NCBI GenBank assembly: GCA_014650415.1
Contig: BMUX01000004.1
Coordinates: forward strand, 248,001-312,000
Length of the DNA: 64,000 nt
Reading direction: 5' to 3'
DNA from: Streptomyces spiroverticillatus
GTDB lineage: Bacteria > Actinomycetota > Actinomycetes > Streptomycetales > Streptomycetaceae
Within the stretch, counting starts at the first letter, position 1, and every line of letters starts with the position of its first letter. The translations under genes were made by a program, and so were the position numbers. Under the pieces are notes generated by a model that worked only from the letters and a program-made list of their open reading frames with translations, was not told the origin of the DNA and did no database searches. This document shows, one piece after another, positions 1 through 12,016 of this stretch.

Positions 1-330
1 TTCGGCGGAGAGCAGCGTCAGGTCGAAGGCCGCGTTGTACGCCACGACCGGCACGCCCTGCGCCCAGTGCTCGACCAGGACGTCGGCGACCTCGTCGGCG
101 ACCTCGCGGGCCGGGCGGCCCTCGGCGCTCGCACGCTCGGTGCTGATGCCGTGTATCGCCGTGGCCTGGGCCGGGATTCTGACGCCGGGATCGGCCAGCC
201 ACAGCCGCCGCGCGACGACCTCCCCGCCCCGCACCTCCACGACCGCCGCGGTCACGATGCGCGACTCCAGCGGCTCCGTGCCCGTGGTCTCCAGGTCGAA
301 GCCGATCAGCGATTCCCCGTGCCATCCCAT
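1..330 (-). CDS. 3'-5' exonuclease, DnaQ/RNase T family (partial)
   Basis: The N-terminal 110 codons of a DEDD-type exonuclease; the rest runs off the left window edge. The motif IGFDLETTGTE near residue 9 is the ExoI motif carrying the metal-binding Asp and Glu. A later HGI segment and the segment VAYNAAFDLTLL fit ExoII. Such proteins are epsilon-like proofreading or RNA-trimming exonucleases; the exact role cannot be told from this fragment. The ATG at 330 is preceded by AAGGAGG at good spacing, which fixes the start. It lies about 100 bp downstream of the HEPN-protein gene on the same strand. Confidence 0.85.
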   Translation of the reverse strand, partial: MGWHGESLIGFDLETTGTEPLESRIVTAAVVEVRGGEVVARRLWLADPGVRIPAQATAIHGISTERASAEGRPAREVADEVADVLVEHWAQGVPVVAYNAAFDLTLLSAE

Positions 331-348
331 TCCTGGGCCTCCTTGAGT

Positions 349-368
349 GTTCTCCCCCAACGGAGAAC
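349..368 (-). terminator. Small inverted repeat between two minus-strand genes
   Basis: A perfect 7-bp inverted repeat (GTTCTCC / GGAGAAC, 6-nt loop) lies about 60 bp past the stop of the HEPN-protein gene and just upstream of the exonuclease start. It could be a weak terminator or an operator for the exonuclease gene; no U-tract follows. Confidence 0.25.
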
Positions 369-430
369 AACCCTCGCACGCAGCACTGACAATCCGGCCC
401 GAAGATCGTCCGAAGGCGTTCGCGGAGGGC

Positions 431-1675
431 TCAGGAGACCGGGCGCGAATCCGTCCAGACCGACTCGAACTCCTCGCGGTACGTCTCGAAGAGCCCGGCC
501 TCGGCCTCCTGCCCGTGCCGCACCACCCCGTCGCGCCCGCCCCGCCCGCCGCCGCGCAGCACGAGCACGGGGGCCTCCATGCCGCGCGCCCGCCGCAGGT
601 ACGACTGCACGACAGCGAGCCCGCCGGGCCCGTCGCCGTCCACCAGGTAGGCGGTGAAGCGCGGCGTCTCGTCGAAGACCTGGATCTGGAAGGCCCCGGG
701 GTCGCGCAGGCTGGCCCGCACCCGCCGCATGTGCAGGATGTTCATCTCGACGGACCGGCTCAACTCGCCCTTGCGCAGGCCCAGTTCCCGCTCGCGCCGC
801 TTGACGGAGCTGCTGGCCGGGTTGAGGAAGAGCAGCCGCACCCGGCAGCCCGCCTCGGCGAGCCGCACCAGCCTGCGCCCGGAGAAGTTCTGCACCAGCA
901 GGTTGAGGCCTATCCCGATGGCGTCGACGCGCCGCGCCCCGCCGAAGAGGTCCTCGGCGGGCAGCTGCCGCTGGAGGCGCACCCGGTCGGAGTGGACGGA
1001 GACGACGTCGGCGTACCGGTCGCCCACCAGGTCCTCGACGGCGTCGACCGGCAGCCGGTCCGCCGACGGTGCGCCGGAGCCCGCGCCGAGGATTTCGAGC
1101 AGCCGCGCGGAGGCCCGTTCCGCCTGTGCGAGGACGGTCTGGGACAGTGCGCGGTTGCGCGAGACGACGTTGCGGGTGACCTCCAGCTCGTCCAGCGCCA
1201 GCTCGACGTCGCGGCGGTCGTCGTAGTACGGCTCGAAGCAGGGCCAGTGCTGCACCATCAGCTCGCGCAACTGCGGCAGGGTGAGGAAGCTCAGCACGTT
1301 GTCGTCGGCGGGGTCCAGCAGGTACCCCTTGCGGCGGCTCACCTCGCGCACCGCGACGGCGCGCTGCACCCACTCCTGCCCGGCCGGCCCCGCGGCGGCC
1401 ACCACCCACTCGTCGCCGTGCACCGGTTCGTACACCGGGCGCAGGACGGCGGCGACGACGGCGCGCATGCGCTGCTCGACCAGATTGAGCCAGATGTAGG
1501 CGCGACCCGCCCGCTGCGCGCGCGTACGCACCTCGCTCCAGGCGTCCGTGTCCCAGTCCAGTTCCGCGCCGATCTCCATCGGTCGCGCGAGCGAGACCGC
1601 ACCGGGCGGGATGTCGCCCGAGCCCCCCTCGTGACCCGTGTCACCTGGGGGTAGCTCCAGCCCTCCCGAGCTCAC
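431..1675 (-). CDS. SAV2148-family HEPN-domain protein
   Basis: Encodes 414 aa of a protein family strongly conserved in Streptomyces and usually annotated as SAV2148-family HEPN-domain protein; its cellular role is not established. The N-terminal half is helical (WLNLVEQRMRAVVAAV near residue 50), where the HEPN-like fold is placed. The C-terminal half has a Rossmann-like or nuclease-like beta-alpha pattern (VRLLFLNP, FQIQVFDETPRFTAYLVD). I chose the GTG at 1675 because it begins with SSGGLELPPGD, the usual N-terminus of this family as I remember it; an in-frame ATG at 1579 would drop 32 residues. The ribosome site upstream is weak (AGAAGG). HEPN domains are often ribonucleases, but I see no clear R-x4-H motif, so no activity is assigned. 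Confidence 0.85.
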   Translation of the reverse strand: MSSGGLELPPGDTGHEGGSGDIPPGAVSLARPMEIGAELDWDTDAWSEVRTRAQRAGRAYIWLNLVEQRMRAVVAAVLRPVYEPVHGDEWVVAAAGPAGQEWVQRAVAVREVSRRKGYLLDPADDNVLSFLTLPQLRELMVQHWPCFEPYYDDRRDVELALDELEVTRNVVSRNRALSQTVLAQAERASARLLEILGAGSGAPSADRLPVDAVEDLVGDRYADVVSVHSDRVRLQRQLPAEDLFGGARRVDAIGIGLNLLVQNFSGRRLVRLAEAGCRVRLLFLNPASSSVKRRERELGLRKGELSRSVEMNILHMRRVRASLRDPGAFQIQVFDETPRFTAYLVDGDGPGGLAVVQSYLRRARGMEAPVLVLRGGGRGGRDGVVRHGQEAEAGLFETYREEFESVWTDSRPVS

Positions 1676-1939
1676 CCACGCACCGCCTTCTGCCTGCTTC
1701 CGTCTGCCGTCGGTCCACTGACCGTGTGCCGTCCGGCCTCCGCCGACGATCAAGGAAGGGTACTCCGGGAGGGGCGGCCGGTGCAGCCGTTCCCCCAGAC
1801 GGCCACAACCACCCGGCGATTGGCCCGCATTGGGGCACGATTCGGGGGAAGATCTGACGCTACGGCACTCGTTCGTCACCCGCTCGTCCGTCCCCCGTCG
1901 CTCCGCACCACCCGGATCAGAAGTGGAAGAGTCGATCGC

Positions 1940-4072
<2,133 letters not shown>

Positions 4073-5420
4073 CCGCGTTCGTCGCTGCGGTACGTTCCCG
4101 GCCCGCCCGGGGACGTACCGCCCAGGAGAGGGCCGCGCACAGGACGGCCGCGCCGGTAACCACCGCGAAGGCGGCGGCGGGCCCGCTGGACTCGGCGAGG
4201 CGGCCGGAGAGCGCCAGGGCGAGCGCCTGCCCGCCGACGATGCCGCTCATGAGGTACGCCATGGACTCGGCGAGCCTGCCCGCCGGGACGACGCGTTCGG
4301 TGAGCCCGAAGATCGTGATCATGTTGGGGGCGTAGGCGACGCCCAGGACGACCACGACGACGTACAGCGGCCACAGTTGCGACACGAACAGCAGCGGCAC
4401 CGAGAGCACCACCAGGGCGGCGGTGGCGATGCGCCAGCGGGTGCTCAGGGCCACGCTCGCCGGGACGGCCGCCATGGAGAATCCGGCGACGGCGCTCATG
4501 ACGCCCATGGCGGCGTACACCAGACCCGCCTGCTCGGGCATCCCCAGGTCCTCCGTGAGGGCGGTGATGCCCGCCTGGGAGGCTCCGAACATGGCGCCCT
4601 GGAGGGCCATCGCGACGCGCAGCGCGTACACCGAACCGGGCAGCCTACTGCGTTCGCCGGACGTGGTGTGCGCGGCGGGACGTAGCAGGGACGCCGTCGG
4701 ATGCAGGGCGAACCACGTACCGCATACGGCGAGAAGTCCGGCGGCGACGAGGAGCGCGGCGGCGGGGTGCGCGACGGCGACGGCGAGGCCCACCAGGGCC
4801 GGGCCGAGGACGAAGGTGACCTCGTCGAGGGTGCCCTCGAAGGACAGCACTGTGCCGACGAGCCGGTCGTCGGCCCCCTTGCGGCGGGCCAGTGCCAGGG
4901 TGCGGGTGCGCGACATCGGGCCGATCTGCGGCACGGACGCGCCCGCCACCACGGCGATCAGGGCGAGCGGCCAGGTGTCGAGGCGGGCCAGTGCGGCGAG
5001 CACCAGGGCGGTGACGGCGACGGCGTTGAGGAGGGTCGCCAGGAGCACCACGAGGCGCTGTCCGCGCCGGTCGGCGGCCCGGCCGAGCAGGGGGCCGCCG
5101 ACGGTCTGTCCGGCCGCCAGGGCGCCGCCGACGAGTCCGGCGGTGCCGAGGCTGCCGCTGGTCTCGGCGACCAGCAGGAGCGTGCCGAGCTGGCACATGG
5201 CCAGCGGGAGCCTTCCGAGGAAGGACACCAGGGGCAGTACAGGGCCGGTGAGTGCTATCGCTTCCTGATAGCTCTTCCGGTACGTCCGCAGAGCGCCTGA
5301 ACCTTCCTTCTGCTGAGGTGTCTTGGTCTCTGAAGCCATCAGGCGAAATTAGCCCGGTGCCGGTGAGCGGACGCATGGGTCGATGACACAGAAGCCCCGA
5401 ATGCGGGTACGTACGTTCGC

Positions 5421-7817
5421 ATGACGCCGACCTCCACCTACCGCCTCCAGTTGCAGCCCGACTTCCCCTTCTCGGCCGCCGAGGAAGCGGTGCCGTACCT
5501 GGCCGCCCTCGGGGTCTCGCACCTGCACCTGTCGCCGGTGCTGGAAGCAGTTCCCGGCTCCACGCACGGGTACGACGTGGTGGACCACGCGCACGTGCGC
5601 GCGGAGCTGGGCGGTGAGGAGGGCCTGCGGGCGCTCTCCCGCACGGCTCGTGCGCACGGGCTGGGCCTGGTCCTGGACATCGTCCCCAACCACATGGCGG
5701 TGCCCGCCCCCGAGGTCCTCAACGTGCCGTTGTGGGAGGTGCTCAAGGACGGTCCCGCCTCCCGGTACGCGGGCTGGTTCGACCTGGACTGGGAGGGCGG
5801 CGACGGGAAGGTGCTGCTGCCGGTGCTGGGCGGCAGGCTCGGCGAGGAGCTGGCGCACCTGTCCGTGGAGGACGGGGTGCTGCGCTACTTCGACCACGCC
5901 TTCCCGCTGCGCGAGGGCACCGAGAAGCTGCCGCTGCCGGAGCTGCTGGACGCACAGTGGTACCGGCTGGCCTGGTGGCGGCTGGCCCGGACCGAGCTGA
6001 ACTACCGGCGGTTCTTCACCATTTCGGACCTCATAGGGGTGCGCGTGGAGGACCCGGAGGTGTTCGCCGCCTCGCACGCGAAGATCCTCCAGCTGGTGCG
6101 CGAGGGCGTCGTCGAGGGGCTGCGGATCGACCACCCGGACGGTCTCGCCGCTCCCGGCGACTACCTGCGTCAGTTGGCGCGCGCCACCGAGGAGGCCGTG
6201 GACGGGCCGGTGTGGACGGTGGTGGAGAAGATCCTCACCGGTGACGAACGGCTGCCCGCCGACTGGCCGGTGGCGGGCACCACGGGTTACGACGCCCTGC
6301 ACCGGATCGACGGATTGTTCAACGATCCTACGGGCGCCGATGAACTCACCGAGCTGTACCGGGCGTTCGCCGACCCGCCGGGCGACCGGGGCGGCTACTG
6401 GGCGGCCACCGTGCGCCGCGCCGCCCACCGGGTCCTCACTCACGAACTGGCCGCCGAGACCGCCTTCCTGGTGCGCGCGGCGGGCCGCATCTGCGCCGCC
6501 GACCCTGCATTGCGGGACCACGCCCCGTGGGCGCTGCACAGCGCGCTGCACGAGCTGTTGGTACGGATGCCCGTGTACCGCCCCTACGTGGCGGCGGGCG
6601 GCCCCACGCCGGAGGAGGCGGAGGCCACCCTGCCGCCGGAGGCGGTGCGCGAGGCGAAGGCGGCGTTCTCCGTGCCGGAGGAGGCGACGGCGGTCGACGT
6701 CGTACGGGAACTGGCGCTGGGGCGGCTGGGGTCGGGGCCCGACCACCGGGCGTTCTGCGCACGGTTCGCACAGACGTCGTCGGCGCTGCGCGCGAAGTCC
6801 GTGGAGGACACCGCCTTCTACCGCTACGCACCGCTGCTGTCGGCGGCGGAGGTCGGCGGGGACCCGGGGCGGCCGGCGGTGTCTCCGGACGAGTTCCACG
6901 CGTTCTGTGCGCGCCTGGCCCGCGACTGGCCGGGCACCGGCACCGTGCTGTCCACGCACGACACCAAGCGCAGCGCGGACGTACGGGCCAGGCTCGCGGT
7001 GCTCACCGAGTGCCCGCAGCGCTGGGCGGGCCTGCTGCGGCGCTGGGCGCAGACGGCCGCGGCGCCGGACCCGCACGCCGCCTGGACGGGCTGGCAGACG
7101 GCCGCCGCCGTCCCGTACGCGGGCCCGGACCGCCTCGCCCCCGCCCTGCTGAAGGCGGCCCGCGAGGCGGGCCTGCACACCAGCTGGACCGAGCAGGACG
7201 CGGGCTACGAACAGGCCCTGGAGGCCTTCGTACGCTCCGGCCCCTGCGGCAGCGCCCAGTACGAACTCTCGCTCTTCTCGCGCGAACTGTCGCCCCACAC
7301 CCGGGCCAACGTGCTGGGCGCCACGCTGGTGCAGCTCACGATGCCGGGCGTGCCGGAGCTGTACCAGGGAACGGAGCGCGAGTACCTGGCGCTGGTGGAC
7401 CCGGACAACCGCCGCCCCGTCGCCTACGACCCGCGCGCCCTGGCCGACGCCCCCAGGGGGGTCACCCTCTCCGACGAGAAGCTGCACCTGACGACGACCG
7501 CCCTGGCCCTGCGCCGGGAGCGGCCTCAGGTGTTCGGCGACAGCGCCACGTACGCCCCGCTGACGGCCTCGGGGCCCGCCGCCCGGCACTGTGTCGCCTT
7601 CGCCCGCTCCGGGGAGACGGTGACGGCCGTGACGCGGCTGTCGCTGCGGCTGGCGGAGTCGGGCGGCTGGCGGGACACGGTGCTGACGCTGCCGGAGGGC
7701 CGGTGGGCCGACCGGCTGGGCGGCGGCCGCGAGTTCGAGGGCGCGGTGCCCCTCTCGGAACTCCTGACGGAGCGCCCGGTGGCACTGCTGGTGCGGGCTC
7801 CTGGCGCTGCCTCGTAG
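5421..7817 (+). CDS. treY: Maltooligosyltrehalose synthase TreY
   Basis: A 798-aa GH13_26 enzyme that rearranges the reducing-end alpha-1,4 bond of a maltooligosaccharide to the alpha,alpha-1,1 bond, giving maltooligosyltrehalose. Visible family motifs: TYRLQLQPDFPF at the N-terminus, SHLHLSPVLEAVPGSTHGYDV (residues 33-53), VLDIVPNHMAVP (region I), GLRIDHPDGL (region II, nucleophile Asp), VVEKILTGDERLP (region III Glu) and STHDTKRS (region IV). Length is slightly above the roughly 720-790 aa usual in actinobacteria. The ATG at 5421 begins with the conserved TPTSTYR; no strong ribosome site precedes it, so translation may be leaderless. TreZ, 2.3 kb downstream, performs the next step. Confidence 0.96.
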   Translation: MTPTSTYRLQLQPDFPFSAAEEAVPYLAALGVSHLHLSPVLEAVPGSTHGYDVVDHAHVRAELGGEEGLRALSRTARAHGLGLVLDIVPNHMAVPAPEVLNVPLWEVLKDGPASRYAGWFDLDWEGGDGKVLLPVLGGRLGEELAHLSVEDGVLRYFDHAFPLREGTEKLPLPELLDAQWYRLAWWRLARTELNYRRFFTISDLIGVRVEDPEVFAASHAKILQLVREGVVEGLRIDHPDGLAAPGDYLRQLARATEEAVDGPVWTVVEKILTGDERLPADWPVAGTTGYDALHRIDGLFNDPTGADELTELYRAFADPPGDRGGYWAATVRRAAHRVLTHELAAETAFLVRAAGRICAADPALRDHAPWALHSALHELLVRMPVYRPYVAAGGPTPEEAEATLPPEAVREAKAAFSVPEEATAVDVVRELALGRLGSGPDHRAFCARFAQTSSALRAKSVEDTAFYRYAPLLSAAEVGGDPGRPAVSPDEFHAFCARLARDWPGTGTVLSTHDTKRSADVRARLAVLTECPQRWAGLLRRWAQTAAAPDPHAAWTGWQTAAAVPYAGPDRLAPALLKAAREAGLHTSWTEQDAGYEQALEAFVRSGPCGSAQYELSLFSRELSPHTRANVLGATLVQLTMPGVPELYQGTEREYLALVDPDNRRPVAYDPRALADAPRGVTLSDEKLHLTTTALALRRERPQVFGDSATYAPLTASGPAARHCVAFARSGETVTAVTRLSLRLAESGGWRDTVLTLPEGRWADRLGGGREFEGAVPLSELLTERPVALLVRAPGAAS

Positions 7818-7856
7818 AGGCGGCGGGGTTGGAGGCGCACCACTTGTGCCGGGAGT

Positions 7857-7902
7857 GGCTCCAGGCCCCTGCGGGGCAGACCCTCGGGGACCTGGAGGCC
7901 AA
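7857..7902. terminator. Probable bidirectional hairpin between treY and the inhibitor gene
   Basis: The 93-bp gap between convergent genes contains nested inverted repeats: CTCCAGG pairing with CCTGGAG around an inner GCCCC-TGC-GGGGC hairpin. Placement between two convergent stops suggests a terminator, but there is no U-tract. Confidence 0.4.
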
Positions 7903-7910
7903 CTGCCGTA

Positions 7911-8339
7911 CTAGCGGCCCATCGTGAAGACGGAGCCGGTGGAGGCCCCCATGACGCAGGCGTTGGGGAAGTTCTTGGCGAACACCATGCGGCGGCCGTC
8001 CCACATGCCGTAGGCCATGGCCGTGACCGGCTTGTAGATCATCGGACAGGCGACGTCGGCGCGCTTCATCTTCGCGATGTCGCCGTCGACGGCCGCGAGC
8101 TGCTTGCAGGCAGCGGCGGCGTTCTTGTGCCCGGCGCCCTTGGCGGGCGGACACTTCAGGAGCGTGCCCTGCACGTCGCCCATGACGCCCTCGCCCTCGA
8201 CGACGGCGACGTACATCCAGTTGCCGGGGTGCCGGACGGGGGTCTCCTGGGCGGAGGCGCCGCCCGCGGAGGCGAAGAGGGCCGCGGAGGCGGCGGCCGC
8301 GACGAGGGTCCTGCGCGCTGCGTTTCGTACTACCGACAT
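7911..8339 (-). CDS. Secreted subtilisin inhibitor-like protein (SSI family)
   Basis: A 142-aa precursor of a Streptomyces subtilisin inhibitor-type serine protease inhibitor, exported and acting outside the cell. Residues 1-30 form a Sec signal peptide (positive RNAARR, hydrophobic core, cleavage near ASA-QE). The mature part has the four family cysteines C63, C78, C98 and C128, expected to pair in order. The reactive loop is CPM-IYKP, so P1 is M100, as in SSI itself, which favours subtilisin-type rather than trypsin-type targets (inference). The ATG at 8339 is chosen because the signal peptide follows directly. No protease gene is adjacent. Confidence 0.92.
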   Translation of the reverse strand: MSVVRNAARRTLVAAAASAALFASAGGASAQETPVRHPGNWMYVAVVEGEGVMGDVQGTLLKCPPAKGAGHKNAAAACKQLAAVDGDIAKMKRADVACPMIYKPVTAMAYGMWDGRRMVFAKNFPNACVMGASTGSVFTMGR

Positions 8340-8499
8340 GGGTGTCACCGTTCTGTGCACGGGTGCCGCGCGGACGGTCGTCCACGCCGGTGCGTGCATC
8401 GGCACGGTGACGGCGCACGTTGACCCGCGCTGGGCCGAACGGCCCACACGGGCGCAACCCATGAGCACGTGAGCCGGTTGAGACCTGCCTCGACCCGCC

Positions 8500-9048
8500 T
8501 CAGCTCGCGGAGAGCCGGAAGGACATGCGGCCGAAACTGACCTGGTCGCCGTCGTTGACGACGGCCGTGCCGGTCACCCGGCGGCCGTTGACGCAGGTGC
8601 CGTTGGTCGAGCCGAGGTCGCGCAGGATCCACAGCCCGCCCTGGCGGAGCAGTTCGGCGTGCCGCCTGGAGACGGTCTCGTGGCTGAGCCGCAGGCCGTT
8701 GCCGATGTCGCGGCCGATCAGCAGCGGGGTGGGCCCAGGTTGCGGCAGCAGCAGTTTCGGCAGCCGTTCGGTCGTCCAGGCCCTGCGCAGCCGCACGGTG
8801 AAGGCGGAGGCGCGGCTCACCGCGCCGAACATCCGGCGGGACCAGCGGCCGTCGGTCTCCAGGTCGGAGGTGAGCATCGCGAGGTCGGCGGACTGCCGGG
8901 CGGCGAGGGCCAGCTCCATCCGCGCCAGAAATGTCTCGTGCGAGAGCTTGCCCTGGGCGGCGCCCTCACGGAGCACGGCCAGCGCACGGTCCCGTTCGGC
9001 GTCGGAGAGCCTCGCCGGGTAGGTGTGGGGCTCGTAGGAGGGCGTCAC
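8500..9048 (-). CDS. DUF1707 and FHA domain protein
   Basis: A 182-aa protein with a DUF1707 segment (ARLSDAERDRALAVLREG, residues about 10-60) followed by a basic linker and a C-terminal FHA domain (about 105-180). The FHA core shows GRD, SRRHAEL, LGSTNGTCVNG and the ligand-binding Arg, Ser and Asn positions. FHA domains bind phosphothreonine, so it probably acts in Ser/Thr kinase signalling; the partner is unknown. The GTG at 9048 matches the usual start (TPSYEPHTYPARLSD). No purine-rich ribosome site precedes it, so it may be leaderless. It is divergent from the GNAT gene. Confidence 0.88.
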   Translation of the reverse strand: MTPSYEPHTYPARLSDAERDRALAVLREGAAQGKLSHETFLARMELALAARQSADLAMLTSDLETDGRWSRRMFGAVSRASAFTVRLRRAWTTERLPKLLLPQPGPTPLLIGRDIGNGLRLSHETVSRRHAELLRQGGLWILRDLGSTNGTCVNGRRVTGTAVVNDGDQVSFGRMSFRLSAS

Positions 9049-9162
9049 AGGGAAGATTGTCGGGCCGATACGGCCAAGGTGTCCAGCGCGCCGGGAATTC
9101 TGGCATCGTGCACACGTCATAACCGTACTGATCTGCGACAACACACTGCTCAGGGAGCACCT

Positions 9163-10107
9163 TTGTCCATAATGTTCCGCCCGCTCACAGGTGCCGACGA
9201 GCTCGATCTGTTCTGCCGGCTGTCCTACACGCTCGACCACGAGCTTGCCGACGACCTCGCCGAGGGCCGCCGGCTGCCGTCCTGGATGTGGGTCGCCGTG
9301 CGCGAGGACCGGGTCCTGGCCAGGATCTCCTGGTGGACCGGCCGGAAGGGCGGCACTCCGCAGGCCCTCGACTTCTTCGACCTGGACGACTCGCTTCCGG
9401 AGCCGGAACGTTCCGAGGTCGGGGCCGAGTTGCTGAGACGGGCGGCGGAGGCCGTCCTCCCGGCCGATGTGTCCCAGTGGCCCGAGTACGGGCGCTTCGT
9501 CCCGCCGGACTGGCGGGAGAACGACGCCCACCGGGACGTCGTCGAGTCCCGGATGCGGATCCTGGAGTCGACCGGCGCCCGCCTGATGGTGGAGCGGCTG
9601 CGCCTGGAGTGGCGTCCGGGGACACCGGTGGCGGAGCCGTCCGGGCGGCTGGTCTTCCGGCCGGTGAAGGACCGCGAGGACCTGGTGACGCTGATGACGC
9701 CGGTGATGGAGGGCACCCTCGACGCGCACAGCCAGGCCGACCTGGCGGGCGGGCTGAGCCTGCGCGAGGCCGCCGAGCTGCACTACGACGAGGAGTTCGC
9801 GCACTTCAAGACGCCGCAGAGCTGGTGGCGGATCGCCGAACGAGCGGACAGCGGCGAGCCGGTGGGCTTCGTGGTCCCGGCCCGCAACAGCTACCACCCG
9901 ATCATCGCGTACGTCGGTGTGCTGCCCGCCCACCGCGGCCGGGGCTACATCGACGAACTGCTCGCCGAGGGCACCCGGGTGCTCGCCGCCGAGGACGTGC
10001 CGCGCATCCGCGCCGCGACGGACCTCGCCAACGTGCCGATGGCCAAGGCCTTCGCCCGCGCGGGTTACGTCAACTTCGAACGGGCACTGAATATGACCTG
10101 GGGCTGA
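9163..10107 (+). CDS. GNAT-family N-acetyltransferase
   Basis: A 314-aa protein whose C-terminal third carries a GNAT acetyl-CoA-binding core: IAYVGVLPAHRGRGYIDELL contains the R/Q-x2-G-x-G/A pyrophosphate loop (HRGRGY). The N-terminal half is a degenerate second acetyltransferase-like domain, as in tandem-GNAT proteins. Substrate is unknown. Two starts are possible: TTG at 9163, five bases after GGGAG, and ATG at 9172, which would leave 14 bases; I prefer the TTG on spacing. It is followed 63 bp later by treZ on the same strand. Confidence 0.82.
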   Translation: MSIMFRPLTGADELDLFCRLSYTLDHELADDLAEGRRLPSWMWVAVREDRVLARISWWTGRKGGTPQALDFFDLDDSLPEPERSEVGAELLRRAAEAVLPADVSQWPEYGRFVPPDWRENDAHRDVVESRMRILESTGARLMVERLRLEWRPGTPVAEPSGRLVFRPVKDREDLVTLMTPVMEGTLDAHSQADLAGGLSLREAAELHYDEEFAHFKTPQSWWRIAERADSGEPVGFVVPARNSYHPIIAYVGVLPAHRGRGYIDELLAEGTRVLAAEDVPRIRAATDLANVPMAKAFARAGYVNFERALNMTWG

Positions 10108-10170
10108 CCGGGCTCCCGCCCGGGCAGAGCCGTCCCCGAGAAGAGCTCGTTGACGGAGGAGGGGCCGCCA

Positions 10171-11934
10171 GTGCTGTTCGTCGTGTGGGCGCCGCAGGCC
10201 GAGGACCGGGTCACGCTGCATCTGCCGGGCGCGGACCCGGACACGTACCCGATGGAACGCAAGTCCGGGTCGGACGGCTGGTGGGCAGGGTGGGGGCCGG
10301 CCGAGCACGGCAGCCGCTACGGCTTCTCGCTGGACGGCGGCCCGGTGCTGCCCGACCCGCTCTCGCGGCGCCAGCCGGACGGCCCCGACGGGCTCAGCGC
10401 GGTCGTGGACCACGAGGTGTTCGAGTGGAGCACCTCGTGGGCGGGGCGCCCGCTGACGGGTGCGGTGCTGTACGAGCTGCATGTGGGCACGTACACCCGC
10501 GAGGGCACCTTCGACGCCGCCGCGAAGCGGCTCGCGCACCTGGTGGAGCTGGGGATCACCCATGTCGAGCTGATGCCGGTGTGCCCGTTCCCGGGGACGC
10601 ACGGCTGGGGGTACGAGGGGGTGTCCCTGCATGCGGTGCACGAGCCGTACGGGGGGCCGGACGGGCTGAAACGGTTCGTCGACGCGGCGCACGCGGCCGG
10701 GCTCGGGGTGGTGCTCGACGTCGTGCACAACCACCTCGGCCCGTCCGGCAATTACCTGCCGCTGTTCGGCCCGTACTTCACCGACACCCACCAGACGCCC
10801 TGGGGTTCGGCGGTCAACCTGGACGCCCCGGGCTCGGACGAGGTGCGCACGTACCTGATCGACAGTGCCCTGTCCTGGCTGCGGGACTACCGGATCGACG
10901 GGCTGCGGCTGGACGCCGTGCACGCGCTCGCCGATACCAGGGCGCTGCACTTCCTGGAGGAACTGTCGGCGCACGTGGACGCCCTGGCACAGGACCTGGG
11001 CAGGCCGCTGTTCCTGATCGGCGAGTCCGACCTCGGCGACCCGCGCACCACCGCCCCGCGCGCGGCGGGCGGGCTCGGGCTGCATGCTCAGTGGAACGAC
11101 GACTTCCACCACGCCCTGCACACCGCTCTCACCGGGGAGTCCCAGGGCTACTACGCGGACTTCGCGCGCGCACCTCTGGAGGCGCTCGCGAAGACCCTCA
11201 CGCAGGTGTTCTTCCACGACGGTACGTTTTCGTCGTTCCGGGGGCGGGCGCACGGGCGGCCGGTGGACCGGGCGACGACGTCGGCGCACCGTTTCCTGGG
11301 GTACGCGCAGACGCACGACCAGGTGGGCAACCGGGCCGTGGGCGACCGGCTGTCCGCGTCGCTGTCCCCCGGGCTGCTGGCGTGCGCGGCGGCGCTGGTG
11401 CTGACGAGTCCGTTCACGCCGATGCTGTTCATGGGCGAGGAGTGGGGGGCGCGCACGCCCTGGCAGTTCTTCACCGACCACACCGATCCGGAACTGGCGG
11501 AGGCGGTACGCACGGGCCGCCGCCGGGAGTTCGCCGCGCACGGCTGGGCGGCGGAGGACATTCCGGATCCGCAGGACCCGCGCACCCGGGAGCGCTCCTG
11601 CCTGGACTGGTCGGAGCCGGACCGCGAGCCGCACGCCCAGCTCCTGTCCTGGTACCGGGAGCTGATCGCCCTGCGCCGCGCGCACCCGGACCTCTCGGAC
11701 CCGGACCTGGCGGCGGTCAGGGTGGCCCACTCCTCGCACGGGGCGGGGCGCTGGCTCGCGTACCGCAGGGGCGACGTCAGGGTGGCGGTGAACCTCGCAC
11801 CGGACCCGGCGACCATCGGGCTCGGCCGCAACGGACGCACCCGGGTGCTGGCGGCGTGGGAGCCGGTGGAAGCACCGGGACCGGACGGGGTGCTGGTGCT
11901 TCCGGCGCACTCCTGCGTGGTGCTGGGAAGCTGA
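10171..11934 (+). CDS. treZ: Maltooligosyltrehalose trehalohydrolase TreZ
   Basis: A 587-aa GH13_10 enzyme that hydrolyses the alpha-1,4 bond next to the trehalose unit of maltooligosyltrehalose, releasing trehalose. N-terminal CBM48-like domain (FVVWAPQAEDRVTLHL), then the barrel with GVSLHAVHEPYGGPDGLK, region I VVLDVVHNHLG, region II GLRLDAVHAL, region III LIGESDLGDPRT and region IV QTHDQVGNRAVGDR, which is characteristic of TreZ. The GTG at 10171 sits 6 bases after GGAGGAGGGG; an upstream TTG at 10150 overlaps that ribosome site and is unlikely. With glgX and treY it completes the TreXYZ route. Confidence 0.95.
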   Translation: MLFVVWAPQAEDRVTLHLPGADPDTYPMERKSGSDGWWAGWGPAEHGSRYGFSLDGGPVLPDPLSRRQPDGPDGLSAVVDHEVFEWSTSWAGRPLTGAVLYELHVGTYTREGTFDAAAKRLAHLVELGITHVELMPVCPFPGTHGWGYEGVSLHAVHEPYGGPDGLKRFVDAAHAAGLGVVLDVVHNHLGPSGNYLPLFGPYFTDTHQTPWGSAVNLDAPGSDEVRTYLIDSALSWLRDYRIDGLRLDAVHALADTRALHFLEELSAHVDALAQDLGRPLFLIGESDLGDPRTTAPRAAGGLGLHAQWNDDFHHALHTALTGESQGYYADFARAPLEALAKTLTQVFFHDGTFSSFRGRAHGRPVDRATTSAHRFLGYAQTHDQVGNRAVGDRLSASLSPGLLACAAALVLTSPFTPMLFMGEEWGARTPWQFFTDHTDPELAEAVRTGRRREFAAHGWAAEDIPDPQDPRTRERSCLDWSEPDREPHAQLLSWYRELIALRRAHPDLSDPDLAAVRVAHSSHGAGRWLAYRRGDVRVAVNLAPDPATIGLGRNGRTRVLAAWEPVEAPGPDGVLVLPAHSCVVLGS

Positions 11935-11959
11935 CCGAGCGGGATGCCCCTGCCGCCTC

Positions 11960-11990
11960 TTGACCTCAAGTGCGCTTGAGCCCCTACGGT
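11960..11990 (+). promoter_or_regulatory. MerR/SoxR-type promoter with 19-bp spacer
   Basis: The -35 TTGACC (11960-11965) and -10 TACGGT (11985-11990) are separated by exactly 19 bp, the overlong spacer typical of MerR-activated promoters. The spacer holds a perfect dyad CTCAAG-TGCG-CTTGAG (11965-11980), very like the SoxR box half-site CCTCAAG. It drives the aldo/keto reductase remnant that follows; no merR gene is next to it. Confidence 0.72.
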
Positions 11991-12016
11991 CCCCATTCGG
12001 ACCATGGAGGGGCATT